This document shows, piece by piece, positions 16,825-25,509 of a stretch of 64,000 bases of DNA (position 1 is its first letter; every line of letters starts with the position of its first letter). Position numbers and translations under genes: made by a program. The notes beneath the pieces were generated by a model. It saw only the letters and a list, made by a program, of their open reading frames with translations. It was not told the DNA's origin and searched no databases. The DNA comes from Endozoicomonas sp. 4G. GTDB taxonomy: Bacteria; Pseudomonadota; Gammaproteobacteria; Pseudomonadales; Endozoicomonadaceae. The stretch spans positions 2,966,001 through 3,030,000 of the forward strand of contig NZ_CP082909.1 in assembly GCF_023822025.1 (NCBI RefSeq), in the 5' to 3' direction.

Positions 16825-17128
16825 ACTCTGCTTTTTTGTTCCTGAAAGTCATCTCGAATCGGTGAAGACTGTCGTCTTTGCAGCGGGGGCTGGCAGTTAC
16901 CAAAACTACGACAACTGTTGTTGGCAAACGTCTGGCCAAGCTCAGTTCAGACCGTTGGATGGTAGCGACCCTTTCCTTGGCAAGCAGGGCAAAATGGAAA
17001 CCGTTCAGGAATTCAAAGTAGAAATGATCTGTGAAGAGCAATACCTGAAAGCAGCCATTGCGGCGCTGAGATCGGCACACCCCTATGAAGAGCCTGCCTT
17101 TGAAAGCTGGCTGGTGAACACTTCCTGA
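16811..17128 (+). CDS. YqfO/NIF3-like small protein
   Basis: 105 residues matching the stand-alone NIF3/YqfO accessory domain. Signatures are KLCFFVPESHLESVKTVVF, the Gly-rich AGAGSYQNYDNCCWQTSG, PLDGSDPFLGKQGKME and the closing AHPYEEPAFE. The related domain is inserted in NIF3/YbgI metal-binding proteins; as a single protein its function is not established. The ATG overlaps the end of the acyltransferase gene, so the two are expressed together. Confidence 0.85.
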   Translation: MTLHKLCFFVPESHLESVKTVVFAAGAGSYQNYDNCCWQTSGQAQFRPLDGSDPFLGKQGKMETVQEFKVEMICEEQYLKAAIAALRSAHPYEEPAFESWLVNTS

Positions 17129-17182
17129 TCTTAAAAGCCGGGAAACGCCTCAGTCAAAAAAACGAATGATAACAGGCGGCGT

Positions 17183-17887
17183 GTGAGTTTTTTAATCTCT
17201 GCTATCCTGTTCCTTTCATTCACATTGATTGGAGTTACGCCAGTGAGCGCGAGAACAAAACCTCAGCCGACAGAGTTTGGCCATGTTCTTAACACTATGA
17301 CCGACTTGATTAACGGTCTGGGTCAAACCCGTGGTGAAATGCACCAAAGGTTTGACCAGCAAGAAAAAGCACTTGGTCAATTCAAACATGAGACTAAAGA
17401 GCGGTTTGACAATCTCGAAGGTCGGTTTGACAACCTCGAAGGTCGGTTTGACAATCTCGAAGGTCGGTTTGACAATCTCGAAGGTCGGTTTGACCAGCAA
17501 GAAAAAGAGTTTAGTCAATTCAAACATGAGACTAAAGAGCGGTTTGACAATCTCGAAGGTCGGTTTGACCAGCAAGAAAAAGAGTTTAGTCAATTCAAAC
17601 ATGAGACTAAAGAGCGGTTTGACAATCTCGAAGGTCGGTTTGACCAGCAAGAAAAAGAGTTTAGTCAATTCAAACATGAGACTAAAGAGCGGTTTGACAA
17701 TCTCGAAGGTCGGTTTGACCAGCAAGAAAAAGAGTTTAGTCAATTCAAACATGAGACTAAAGAGCGGTTTGACAACCTCGAAGGTCGGTTTGACAACCTC
17801 GAAGGGCGTTTTGACCGCCTCGAACAGAAAGTTGATCATGAGATTGGCGAGGTCAAAGAAATGCTCCAAGTCTTGCTTTCACGCTAA
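17183..17887 (+). CDS. Exported coiled-coil protein built of 25-residue repeats
   Basis: 234 residues from GTG. A short signal peptide (FLISAILFLSFTLIGVTPVSA) is followed by a nearly continuous coiled coil. The repeats are heptads (RFDNLEG) and a 25-residue unit (RFDQQEKEFSQFKHETKERFDNLEG split as QQEKEFSQFKHE and TKERFDNLEG) repeated four times almost without change, after one variant copy. Ends with a DRLEQKVDHEIGEVKEMLQVL helix. I do not recognise the family beyond generic coiled coil. Because the DNA repeats are so exact, other frames and the opposite strand are open too, but only this frame has a signal peptide and heptad pattern. Likely a periplasmic or surface fibrous protein. Confidence 0.7.
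   Translation: MSFLISAILFLSFTLIGVTPVSARTKPQPTEFGHVLNTMTDLINGLGQTRGEMHQRFDQQEKALGQFKHETKERFDNLEGRFDNLEGRFDNLEGRFDNLEGRFDQQEKEFSQFKHETKERFDNLEGRFDQQEKEFSQFKHETKERFDNLEGRFDQQEKEFSQFKHETKERFDNLEGRFDQQEKEFSQFKHETKERFDNLEGRFDNLEGRFDRLEQKVDHEIGEVKEMLQVLLSR
17400..17810 (+). repeat. 75-bp and 21-bp in-frame tandem repeats
   Basis: 21-bp units (CGGTTTGACAATCTCGAAGG plus T) in four tandem copies, then four nearly identical 75-bp units, then two more 21-bp units. All are multiples of three, so copy number can change without breaking the frame. Confidence 0.9.
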
Positions 17888-17953
17888 TTCGTCAGCCGCT
17901 TTTCTCGCTCCCATGCTTTTAAAGCCTGTGGCTTGCAGCGTGGGAACCAAAGT

Positions 17954-18487
17954 TTAAAAACAGATAATATCTTCCATCCGCTGAGGAAAATCACCCTTCT
18001 GACGATCACTGAAGAAGTGGCGAAGGGTGCGACTGACGGTATTGAAAGCCAGTTGCTCCCATGGAATCTCTTCTTCGCTGAAAAGAGCCACCGCCTCACT
18101 CTCCTCACCGGCACTGAACTCGGGTTTATCAAGATGAGCCAGAAAAAATACCGAGAGCTGCCCCACATGAACGATGTTAAACAGCGTATACAATGATTGC
18201 AGGGTAACCTCGGCTCCAGCCTCTTCCATGGTTTCCCGAAGGGCTGCCTGCTCCAGGGTTTCCCCCAGCTCCATAAAACCACCGGGCAAGGTCCAGTAGC
18301 CACTGCGTGGTTCGATAGACCGCTTGCACAGGAGCACTTTACCTTCAAATACCGGCAGGCAACCAGCAACGATTAACGGGTTTTGATAGTGAATTTTGCC
18401 ACAGCTATCACAAACATCACGCAACCGGTTATCGCCACTGGGGATTTTCTTACTGACCTTAGCGCCACAATCACTGCAAAAATTCAC
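17954..18487 (-). CDS. NUDIX hydrolase with N-terminal zinc ribbon
   Basis: 177 residues. Zinc ribbon with two Cys pairs (FCSDCG near residue 4 and VCDSCG near 26), then a NUDIX fold with the Nudix box GGFMELGETLEQAALRETME and the following EAG. The ribbon-plus-NUDIX layout resembles NAD+/ADP-ribose or FAD pyrophosphatase-like members; the substrate cannot be told. ATG start. The convergent coiled-coil gene ends 66 bases away. Confidence 0.88.
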   Translation of the reverse strand: MNFCSDCGAKVSKKIPSGDNRLRDVCDSCGKIHYQNPLIVAGCLPVFEGKVLLCKRSIEPRSGYWTLPGGFMELGETLEQAALRETMEEAGAEVTLQSLYTLFNIVHVGQLSVFFLAHLDKPEFSAGEESEAVALFSEEEIPWEQLAFNTVSRTLRHFFSDRQKGDFPQRMEDIICF

Positions 18488-18793
18488 CGACTTTCCTTCT
18501 AACTATGGAAACCTTTCTTGACCTTAACCCGATTTATACCTGAAGTCACTCCAGTAACAGCTGTTCTACGAACGATCCGTTATTTAACTCATGCTGCAAA
18601 AAATATCTGTGTTATGATCTTCTCAAAGCCCAAAAAAATGAGTGTTATACCTACGGAAGCATAGCCTTGCCCGGTGCTACCGGCAGTCTGGTACACAAGG
18701 TCGATAATAATAATGTTCCATCGGCGTCTTTTTTCAATGTCATTTTTCTAAACATCTGAACATCGCCGTAAAAGCCTGAGATTCCCGTGCTAT
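18488..18793. other. Intergenic region between two divergent NUDIX genes
   Basis: 306 bases with no convincing open frame or RNA. It must hold the promoters of the two divergent NUDIX genes, but I see no clear -35/-10 pair. AT-rich near 18595-18640 (GTTATGATC). Confidence 0.5.
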
Positions 18794-19414
18794 ATGTTGA
18801 TTACAGAAATTAAACAAAGACTCCACAAACATCAGCCAAGAAGTATAGACACTTCCCTTCCGGAAGCTGCTGTTTTGGTGCCACTGGTGACCAATACACA
18901 GGGACATGCCATCGAAGTTATCCTCACCCGCAGGGCCACACATCTGCACAAACACAGTGGAGAAGTGGCGTTTCCCGGTGGCAAACGAGACGATGATGAT
19001 TATAACCTGATTCATACCGCCCTGAGAGAATCCCAGGAAGAGATTGACCTGAACCCGGCTTCCGTCCAAATACTGGGCACCATGGATCCAGTCATTTCCC
19101 GCTTTGGTATTAAAGTGATCCCTGTTATCGGTTCTGTACCGGAAAATGTACCACTGAGCCCCAACATTGAAGAGCTGGACCGTATCTTCCACGTTCCCCT
19201 GGGCTTTTTAACCCATCCTGACAATCTCCAGTTTCACCATTGGAACATGAACAAAAAAAACTACTCCATGCCCTCTTATCAATACGGTGAATATCTGATC
19301 TGGGGACTGACGGCCATTATGCTGGTAGAGTTTTTGAATGTGGGACTGGACACTTCGATTCCGCTTGATGCTCCCCAGTTTCATGTTAACCACGGTCTTA
19401 CCGAACACTGCTGA
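18794..19414 (+). CDS. nudL: NUDIX hydrolase, coenzyme A pyrophosphatase type
   Basis: 206 residues. Motifs typical of the CoA-pyrophosphatase (NudL/YeaB) branch: VILTRRATHLHKHSGEVAFP, GGKRDDDD and the Nudix-box core ALRESQEEIDL, then MDPVISRFGIKVIPVIG and the acidic-loop region HVPLGFLTHPDN. These enzymes cleave CoA to 3',5'-ADP and phosphopantetheine, in the cytoplasm. ATG start. A MITE-like element begins 12 bases after its stop. Confidence 0.88.
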   Translation: MLITEIKQRLHKHQPRSIDTSLPEAAVLVPLVTNTQGHAIEVILTRRATHLHKHSGEVAFPGGKRDDDDYNLIHTALRESQEEIDLNPASVQILGTMDPVISRFGIKVIPVIGSVPENVPLSPNIEELDRIFHVPLGFLTHPDNLQFHHWNMNKKNYSMPSYQYGEYLIWGLTAIMLVEFLNVGLDTSIPLDAPQFHVNHGLTEHC

Positions 19415-19425
19415 CTAGTACATCA

Positions 19426-19589
19426 TTTCAATGAGTTTGATGTGAACAATCTACGTTCATCCTGAGCGGAGTCGAAGGATGTGGGCTCCGAACCAACAAT
19501 AAAGACCGTGCCCGGCACCCTTCGACTCCGCTCAGGGTGAACGGAGCTTGGGTGCCATTAATAGAGGGAACCCATCAATTACATTGAAA
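19426..19589 (+). repeat. MITE-like element, copy 1
   Basis: About 164 bp bounded by imperfect inverted ends (TTTCAATG ... CATTGAAA). It contains two internal inverted arms centred on CCTGAGCGGAGTCGAAGG and CCTTCGACTCCGCTCAGG. A second copy lies inverted at 33334-33494 with few differences. No coding capacity. It would fold into a long hairpin. Confidence 0.8.
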
Positions 19590-19627
19590 CCGTGTACTAA
19601 ACCCAAACCATCTAGAAAACCGGAGTT

Positions 19628-20389
19628 TTACCACTCTGACAGATTGTTTGCCCTTAGGCGCTCTTCTTCATCATTAAGAGAATCTTTGACCCAGAGTCTG
19701 TCAGCTACTTTTTCAGGATTTCGGTTTATACGTTCAACGAATTTTTTTGCGGCTTCGAGCAGATCTTCTGCCGTTTTATGGCAGTGATGGTATGTAACAT
19801 CTTCCCGGAACCAGCGCCATAAGGCTTCTACAGGCATAAAGTCAGGGCTGTAGGCTGGCATCTGGATAATGTTCAAATTCAGGCGTAGCCCCGCGTCCCT
19901 TACAAAGTGTGCGGTATGCCATGATGCACCATCCCACACAATGTCGATTTTCCTGTCAGGGTTCTCCTGCCTGATTCGTTCCAGAACATTAACGGTGTGC
20001 TCTTTCCGCCCACAGGGATAAGGCCACATTCTGACCTGACCAAAATTGTAGTAATAGATTCCGTAGAAGGTGATCTTGTCAGCCAGCTTTGGAGAGTGTG
20101 AACTGACCCAGAGTCTTTCGCCTTTACGGGACCAGCCATAGCCAATATCGGCATCTTGATGAATATGAGCTTCGTCAATGTAGACCAGCAGGCGTTTCTG
20201 GAAAGTGGCTTCTGACAGCAACGGCTTTAAAGTTTCAAGAAAGGTAGCCCGTTTTACCGAGTCAGCCTTGTTGAGCAGTTTTTTGGCTTTCTTCCATGAA
20301 TACCCCTGCCGTTTAAGAACCTGTCGTATGGTCTCACGGCAACATCGTACCTGAAAGCAATCCCAACACCATTGAACCAAGTATTTCAA
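19628..20389 (-). CDS. IS630 transposase, catalytic part (ORFB)
   Basis: DDE catalytic domain: LLVYIDEAHIHQDADIGYGW (first Asp), DIVWDGASWHTA (second Asp) and MPAYSPDFMPVEALWRWF (final Glu). The frame is open upstream of 20389 as far as a slippery sequence at 20485-20491, so translation most likely enters by frameshift from ORFA rather than at the TTG at 20389. Fused product about 370 aa. Confidence 0.88.
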   Translation of the reverse strand: MKYLVQWCWDCFQVRCCRETIRQVLKRQGYSWKKAKKLLNKADSVKRATFLETLKPLLSEATFQKRLLVYIDEAHIHQDADIGYGWSRKGERLWVSSHSPKLADKITFYGIYYYNFGQVRMWPYPCGRKEHTVNVLERIRQENPDRKIDIVWDGASWHTAHFVRDAGLRLNLNIIQMPAYSPDFMPVEALWRWFREDVTYHHCHKTAEDLLEAAKKFVERINRNPEKVADRLWVKDSLNDEEERLRANNLSEW

Positions 20390-20451
20390 CGTCCAGCGAG
20401 GTGAGTTAAGAGAACTTTCCTGGTTAGCTGCTTTTTCCAGTGTCCGGTCAA

Positions 20452-20739
20452 TCAGGCAAGCAGCAGCTTTACTGATAATTTGACAAAAGGGGGGCGGCCC
20501 CCAGTCCGCTTATAAACCATAGCCTCCGGCCCCTTTGAATTGTAGCGGTGAATCCAGTCAGTGACCGTTTCGAGATGCCGCCCCAATTGCTTGGCAACCT
20601 GAGTTGCAGAAGAACCCTGTGCCACTTGATAGAGCGCAGAAAAGCGCTCTCGTGTACGTGGGTGAGCTGCATGTATGGACTGCTGGAGCAGACAATCTTG
20701 TGTCTGCTGCCACTGTTGAGGGGAGACTTTTAATACCAT
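20452..20739 (-). CDS. IS630 transposase, N-terminal helix-turn-helix part (ORFA)
   Basis: Helix-turn-helix DNA-binding domain of the transposase: FSALYQVAQGSSATQVAKQL and GRHLETVTDWIHRYN, then the linker EAMVYKRTGGRPP typical of IS630 proteins. Beyond GGRPP the frame runs through a meaningless tail (FVKLSVKLLLA) and stops, whereas the -1 frame continues into the catalytic domain. ATG start at 20739. Confidence 0.85.
   Translation of the reverse strand: MVLKVSPQQWQQTQDCLLQQSIHAAHPRTRERFSALYQVAQGSSATQVAKQLGRHLETVTDWIHRYNSKGPEAMVYKRTGGRPPFVKLSVKLLLA
20485..20491 (-). promoter_or_regulatory. Probable -1 ribosomal frameshift site
   Basis: On the minus strand the heptamer C-CCT-TTT, read in the ORFA frame, fits the X-XXY-YYZ rule. 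Slipping back one base joins ORFA exactly to the open ORFB frame. A true frameshift mutation is the alternative. Confidence 0.6.
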
Positions 20740-20943
20740 GGGTAAGCAAGAAAAAATGAAAACTATCTTACTTATAGCGACGGGCTTGGCATGTCGTAGT
20801 GGGCGTAGTCATACAGGTAAATGAACGACTGTGATTGCGCACCTTCCCTATACCGGGGTGCGCTAGGTACCAATCCATTAAACTCCGGTTTTCTAGATGG
20901 TTTGGGTTTAGAAGCCTGACCTCAACGGAATATGTGGCTCACG

Positions 20944-22197
20944 TTAGGCAGTGAAAATTTTCACTGCTTTTACCCGATTGTCCTTGACCTGCATAATCTC
21001 AAGTCGGTATTCACCAACTTTGAGACACACACTGGACTCGGGAATAAACTCCATCACCTCGGTGATCAAACCGTTAATCGTTCTGGCATCCTCCGTGGGT
21101 AATTTCCACCCCAGAGAACGGTTAATATCCCTGATAGAAGCAGAACCATCAATAATGTAGCTACCGTCTTCGCGTGGGGTAATATCGTGACTGGAGTCGG
21201 ATACATCGGTGGTGAAATCACCGACAATTTCTTCCAGAATATCTTCCAGCGTTACCAAGCCAAGAATATCGCCATATTCATCGACCACCAGTGCGACACG
21301 CTCTTTAGATTTCTGGAAATTAAACAGCTGGGTATGCAGAGGCGTACTTTCAGGCACATAGTAGGGCTCTGTCGTCTCTTGCAGCAAAATCGCTTTATTC
21401 ACTTCTTCCTGACTGAGCAGTCGCGCAACCTTTCTCATGTGCAACATGCCCACAAGATTGTTCACGTCGCCACGATAGACTGGCAGACGGGTGTGCTGGC
21501 AGGCTCTTAGCTGCTCCAGAATATCCTTGATGTCATCGTCAATATCAATCCCGAAAATCTCATTTCGGGGCACCATGATGTCGTCTACCCGGACGTTCTC
21601 AAGATCCAGAATACCCAACAACATGCCCCGTCTTTTCTGGGGCAGCAACATGCCGGGATCGGTCACAATAGTACGCAGTTCTTCAGCATTTAACTGATCC
21701 TGTGCCGCCTGACCGGGTTTGATACCGAAAGGTCTCAGCAGGAAACCACAAACCCAGTTTAAAACCACCACCATGGGATAGAAGAGTTTCAGCAGCGGCG
21801 TCAGAATAAAGGAAGCAGGAAAGGCGACTTTTTCAGGATAAAGCGCCGCCAGCGTCTTGGGCGTTACTTCACCGAAAATCAGTACCGCCACCGTCAGACC
21901 CAGCGTCGCAATGGCTATACCGCTGTCACCCCAGAGTCTCACGGCCACCAGAGTAGCCAGGGCAGAAGCCAGGATATTCACAAAGTTGTTGCCAATCAGA
22001 ATCACCCCGATCAGTCGGTCAGGGCGTTCAAGCAGCTTATGGGTTCGTTTCGCCGCCTTGTGATTCTTGCGAACCAGATGACGCAGGCGATAGCGGTTGA
22101 TCGCCATCATGCCAGTTTCCGAACTGGAAAAAAAAGCCGACAGCAACATTAACAGGGCCAATACGGATAAAAGAAGACTGGTAGATGCTTCGCTCAA
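20944..22197 (-). CDS. corB: CNNM/CBS-domain membrane protein (CorB/YfjD-like)
   Basis: 417 residues. N-terminal CNNM transmembrane domain (LSAFFSSSETGMMAINRYRL, GNNFVNILASALATLVAV, IFGEVTPKTLAALYPEKVAF), a CBS pair near 200-320 (VDDIMVPRNEIFGIDIDDDI, ALVVDEYGDILGLVTLEDIL) and a C-terminal CorC/HlyC-type domain (DGSASIRDINRSLGWKLPTE). This family acts in divalent cation (magnesium/cobalt) transport or its control. In E. coli yfjD also sits beside ypjD and ffh, which supports the name. ATG start. A DUF2165 gene separates it from ypjD here. Confidence 0.88.
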   Translation of the reverse strand: MSEASTSLLLSVLALLMLLSAFFSSSETGMMAINRYRLRHLVRKNHKAAKRTHKLLERPDRLIGVILIGNNFVNILASALATLVAVRLWGDSGIAIATLGLTVAVLIFGEVTPKTLAALYPEKVAFPASFILTPLLKLFYPMVVVLNWVCGFLLRPFGIKPGQAAQDQLNAEELRTIVTDPGMLLPQKRRGMLLGILDLENVRVDDIMVPRNEIFGIDIDDDIKDILEQLRACQHTRLPVYRGDVNNLVGMLHMRKVARLLSQEEVNKAILLQETTEPYYVPESTPLHTQLFNFQKSKERVALVVDEYGDILGLVTLEDILEEIVGDFTTDVSDSSHDITPREDGSYIIDGSASIRDINRSLGWKLPTEDARTINGLITEVMEFIPESSVCLKVGEYRLEIMQVKDNRVKAVKIFTA

Positions 22198-22289
22198 GGC
22201 TGCAATCGCTCGTTCAGATTCTGATTTTGGAACCAGTGATTTTACCGTTTCACCCTGTGAACCCCAAACACTTTTGGTGCTTTTGAATA

Positions 22290-22781
22290 TTATTGCTCTT
22301 TCTGACTCAAATAGAGCAATATCAGCAGAAACAGGGTAGCCACCCTGAAGCCGGGCTGAATACCATTCCAGCTACGGGACTGCCAGGCCAGAAACCACTC
22401 ACCTGAAACCCCCATAAAAGCCAGAAACCAAAGCAGGATACCCAGAGTCAAACCCAACAGGGCCAGACACTTGCTGTCATGGAAACCTTTACTGTGCATG
22501 TCGAGACTCATGCAAACGACACCCGCCCAACATAAAAGGGCTATGACGGATTCAAGAGCGATAATCAGACCATAGACAACTTTCCAGATCACCGGATCAT
22601 AAATTGCCCGCCATGCTGCCTGGGCATTATTACCGGTGGTATCCATGGTCATCACATGCTGGACGTAGAGGTAATTGCTCGGGTAATCCACCAGATTGTT
22701 AAACACAACCAGAGTACTAAATAAAGCAACACCGGCTACCAGCAGAATTTTACTGAGCTTTACAGCTATTATCATTTTCAT
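22290..22781 (-). CDS. DUF2165 small integral membrane protein
   Basis: 163 residues with four hydrophobic segments and the DUF2165 signature after helix 1 (VFNNLVDYPSNYLYVQHVMT, then MDTTGNNAQAAWRAI). Function unknown. Inserted between the corB-like gene and ypjD on the same strand, 32 bases from ypjD, so probably part of that transcript. Confidence 0.8.
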   Translation of the reverse strand: MKMIIAVKLSKILLVAGVALFSTLVVFNNLVDYPSNYLYVQHVMTMDTTGNNAQAAWRAIYDPVIWKVVYGLIIALESVIALLCWAGVVCMSLDMHSKGFHDSKCLALLGLTLGILLWFLAFMGVSGEWFLAWQSRSWNGIQPGFRVATLFLLILLYLSQKEQ

Positions 22782-22813
22782 AGCCGTTAAAGGTAGACGA
22801 ACTTAACGGCACA

Positions 22814-23605
22814 TCAAGCTGCAAGTATAAAATCCACCACGGTTCGCCAGCCGAAATAAGCCACCAGCAGCAGGATAAAACCAGCCACCGTCCAGCGCAT
22901 GGCTTTTTGGCCGCGCCAGCCGCTCACCCAGCGCCCAATCAACAAGGTTGTAAACAACACCCAGGCCACCAGCGAAAGCACCGTTTTGTGGAGCATCTCC
23001 CTGGCAAACATATTATCGATATACAAAAAGCCTGAAATCAGCGACAGGGTCAGCAGGATCACACCCACAGAAAGAAACTCAAACAGTAGCTTTTCCGTAG
23101 TCTGCAGAGGTGGCAGAGCTTTTAGCAGACGTCTCTGGTTATGACGCCTGAGCTGCTTATCCTGATAGGCCAGCAGCAGTGACTGGCATACGGCCACCAT
23201 GAGTAAGCCATAAGCCAATACTGATAACAGAACATGCACCACCATCAGAGCGGGTGAGTGGAAAATGTGTTCCACCGGGGTCAACCAGGCCACCAAAACC
23301 GAGATAATGGAAAAAGGCAGAATCATGACCAGCAGGCTTTCAGAAGGCTTTCGTAAACTGCTGAGTAATACCACCAGAGTGACCATCAGCGTCGTCAGAG
23401 AACTGATCGTGAAAATGCCAAGGTCGACTCCCTTGTCGGTGTGGATGGAAAAATAGAGCGAAACAGTATGTAACACAGCACCGAATGTGGTAGCTAGCAA
23501 CACCGCATTTCTAGCACCACCGCGACCGGTAATTCTTCCCCATTGGCAGACCATCCCCACCGCATAAAAAATAATGGCGCCGATACTGACGAGCATGACA
23601 TTCAT
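22814..23605 (-). CDS. ypjD: Cytochrome c assembly-family membrane protein YpjD
   Basis: 263 residues, about eight hydrophobic segments, of the CcsA/HemX-like family: LMVVHVLLSVLAYGLLMVAV with a conserved His, and LHKTVLSLVAWVLFTTLLIG with another. Related proteins handle haem, but YpjD's role is not established. Divergent from ffh, the arrangement found in many Gammaproteobacteria. ATG start. Confidence 0.85.
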   Translation of the reverse strand: MNVMLVSIGAIIFYAVGMVCQWGRITGRGGARNAVLLATTFGAVLHTVSLYFSIHTDKGVDLGIFTISSLTTLMVTLVVLLSSLRKPSESLLVMILPFSIISVLVAWLTPVEHIFHSPALMVVHVLLSVLAYGLLMVAVCQSLLLAYQDKQLRRHNQRRLLKALPPLQTTEKLLFEFLSVGVILLTLSLISGFLYIDNMFAREMLHKTVLSLVAWVLFTTLLIGRWVSGWRGQKAMRWTVAGFILLLVAYFGWRTVVDFILAA

Positions 23606-23837
23606 TGAATTGTTATAACCTCCACCTGAAACGTTCCTGATGGCGAAACCGTCATAAAGCTGCTTTCAAAAAAAACAAACCGGAGCTTGCCAAGCCCAAA
23701 TCTACACAAGAACCACTTTGTTTTCATCCATCAAGTGGAAATACTGTCCGGGTCAGGACCCGATGCTGCCCCTTTTGCCCGATATTGGATATAATGACTG
23801 GCAATTACCCTCCTTAAGGTATTCCCAAGGTAACTGG

Positions 23838-25244
23838 ATGTTCGAGAATTTAACCGAACGCCTGTCGCAGACGCTTCGTAACGTCACCGGCAAGGCGAAA
23901 CTGTCTGAAGACAATATTAAAGATACCCTCCGCGAAGTTCGCAAAGCACTACTGGAGGCTGACGTTGCCCTGCCGGTGGTCAAGGAGTTCATTAACCGGA
24001 TCCGGGAACGGGCCATTGGCCAGGAAGTCCAGGCTAGTCTGAGTCCGGGTCAGGCCTTCGTCAAGATTGTCCAGGCGGAACTGGTTTCGGTCATGGGCGA
24101 AGCCAATGACCAGCTGAATCTGTCGACCCAGCCGCCCGCCGTTCTGCTGATGGCCGGTCTGCAGGGTGCGGGTAAAACCACCTCGGTGGCCAAACTGGGT
24201 AAATTCCTTCAGGAGCGCCACAAAAAATCCGTACTGGTGGTCAGTGCTGACGTTTACCGTCCGGCAGCGATCAAACAGTTGGAAACGCTGGCAAGCGAAG
24301 TCGGCGTCGAATTTTTCCCATCCAACATCGAACAAAAACCTGTTGATATTGCCACCGCGGCCATTCAGGAAGCTCGCCTGAAGCACATTGATGTGGTTAT
24401 TGTCGATACCGCCGGTCGTCTGCACATCGACAGCGATATGATGGACGAAATTCAGCAACTGCACGGTGCCATTAACCCTATTGAAACCCTGTTTGTGGTT
24501 GACGCCATGACCGGTCAGGATGCCGCCAATACCGCCAAAGCTTTTGGTGATGCCCTGCCCCTGACCGGCGTCATTCTGACCAAGGCTGACGGTGACGCAC
24601 GAGGCGGTGCGGCCCTGTCTGTTCGCCATATTACCGGCAAGCCGATCAAGTTCCTGGGTGTCGGTGAAAAGACCGATGCCCTGGATCCCTTCCACCCAGA
24701 CCGTATTGCTTCCCGAATCCTCGGCATGGGTGATGTTCTCTCCCTGATTGAAGAAGCCGAACAGAAGCTCGACAAAAAGAAAGCCGACAAACTGGCCAGC
24801 AAACTGAAAAAGGGCAAAGGCTTTGACCTGGAAGACTTCCGTGACCAGCTTCAGCAAATGAAGAAAATGGGCGGTCTGGCCGGTGTTATGGACAAACTTC
24901 CCGGAATGCCCGGTATGCCAGCCAACATGCCCGGTCAGATGGACAACAAGATGTTTGTCCAGATGGAAGCCATCATTAATTCCATGACTCCGGCTGAGCG
25001 GGCAAACCCGGATATTATGAACGGCTCTCGCAAAAAGCGTATTGCTACAGGTTCCGGCACCCAGATTCAGGACATCAATCGTCTCATCAAGCAGCACAAA
25101 CAGATGAGTAAAATGATGAAAAAAGTCACCAAAAAAGGCGGCATGAGCAAGCTGATGCGCGGCCTCGGTGGCATGAAAGGTCAGATGCCTGGCGGCATGG
25201 GCGGCATGTTACCTCCCGGCGGTGGTAAGAAGTTTCCTTTCTAA
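23838..25244 (+). CDS. ffh: Signal recognition particle protein Ffh
   Basis: SRP54-type GTPase that binds 4.5S RNA and nascent signal sequences and delivers ribosomes to the membrane. 468 aa from the ATG at 23838 (MFENLTERLSQTLRNVTGKA), preferred over an upstream frame start because it matches the family N-terminus and has AAGG upstream. N domain 1-85, G domain with GLQGAGKTTSVAKL (P loop), DTAGR and TKADGDARGG, then the Met-rich M domain (GMPGMPANMPGQMDNKMF and KQMSKMMKKVTKKGG). Followed by the ribosomal operon. Confidence 0.97.
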   Translation: MFENLTERLSQTLRNVTGKAKLSEDNIKDTLREVRKALLEADVALPVVKEFINRIRERAIGQEVQASLSPGQAFVKIVQAELVSVMGEANDQLNLSTQPPAVLLMAGLQGAGKTTSVAKLGKFLQERHKKSVLVVSADVYRPAAIKQLETLASEVGVEFFPSNIEQKPVDIATAAIQEARLKHIDVVIVDTAGRLHIDSDMMDEIQQLHGAINPIETLFVVDAMTGQDAANTAKAFGDALPLTGVILTKADGDARGGAALSVRHITGKPIKFLGVGEKTDALDPFHPDRIASRILGMGDVLSLIEEAEQKLDKKKADKLASKLKKGKGFDLEDFRDQLQQMKKMGGLAGVMDKLPGMPGMPANMPGQMDNKMFVQMEAIINSMTPAERANPDIMNGSRKKRIATGSGTQIQDINRLIKQHKQMSKMMKKVTKKGGMSKLMRGLGGMKGQMPGGMGGMLPPGGGKKFPF

Positions 25245-25262
25245 GCTCTTCTCAAGAGTGGT

Positions 25263-25293
25263 ATGACCAGCTTACTCGATGCAAGCTGGTCAT
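25263..25293 (+). terminator. Hairpin downstream of ffh
   Basis: A perfect 11-bp stem (25263-25273 with 25283-25293) and nine-base loop 18 bases after the ffh stop. No T-run follows, so it may be a weak terminator or mRNA-stabilising end. Confidence 0.5.
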
Positions 25294-25374
25294 CATGTAC
25301 TACATAACACCCATAACAAGCCCACTCCATTTCCCACCATAAGACTTTCCGCAACAAGATAAGTGTCGGACATA

Positions 25375-25403
25375 TTGTCAGCGGGACAGTTATTCCTTAG
25401 AAT
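25375..25403 (+). promoter_or_regulatory. Probable sigma-70 promoter of the rpsP operon
   Basis: TTGTCA (25375-25380), a 17-base spacer and TAGAAT (25398-25403), about 105 bases upstream of rpsP. Near-consensus boxes with ideal spacing. Confidence 0.65.
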
Positions 25404-25509
25404 ATGCGCCCTTCATGGCTCACTGCATGTGCTCCATGAACCTGAAAGCGGTGAACGCTGCTTTCAGAGACAAGCGTTGCCGGACATCACGATTACAGGA
25501 AATTATTCC

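Larger units (their letters stand above)
19598..20910 (-). mobile_element. IS630-family insertion sequence, complete
   Basis: About 1.31 kb bounded by perfect inverted repeats of at least 31 bp, starting TAAACCCAAACCATCTAGAA inward from each end, with TA at both ends as expected for IS630/Tc1-mariner insertion at TA. It encodes the transposase in two overlapping frames (20739-20452 and 20389-19628, minus strand). It lies nine bases from a MITE-like element. Intact ends and frames suggest recent activity. Confidence 0.88.

Noticed and set aside
17216-17869. Long minus-strand frame (217 aa) and a third frame (17331-17957) through the repeats
   Set aside because: The exact multiple-of-three repeats keep every frame open. 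Only 17183-17887 has a signal peptide and coiled-coil heptads.
23949-25097. 382-aa minus-strand frame opposite ffh
   Set aside because: Shadow of ffh; no start signal or recognisable domain.
25245-25509. 4.5S RNA or tRNA near ffh
   Set aside because: Only a simple 11-bp hairpin and a promoter are visible; no cloverleaf or SRP RNA tetraloop motif.
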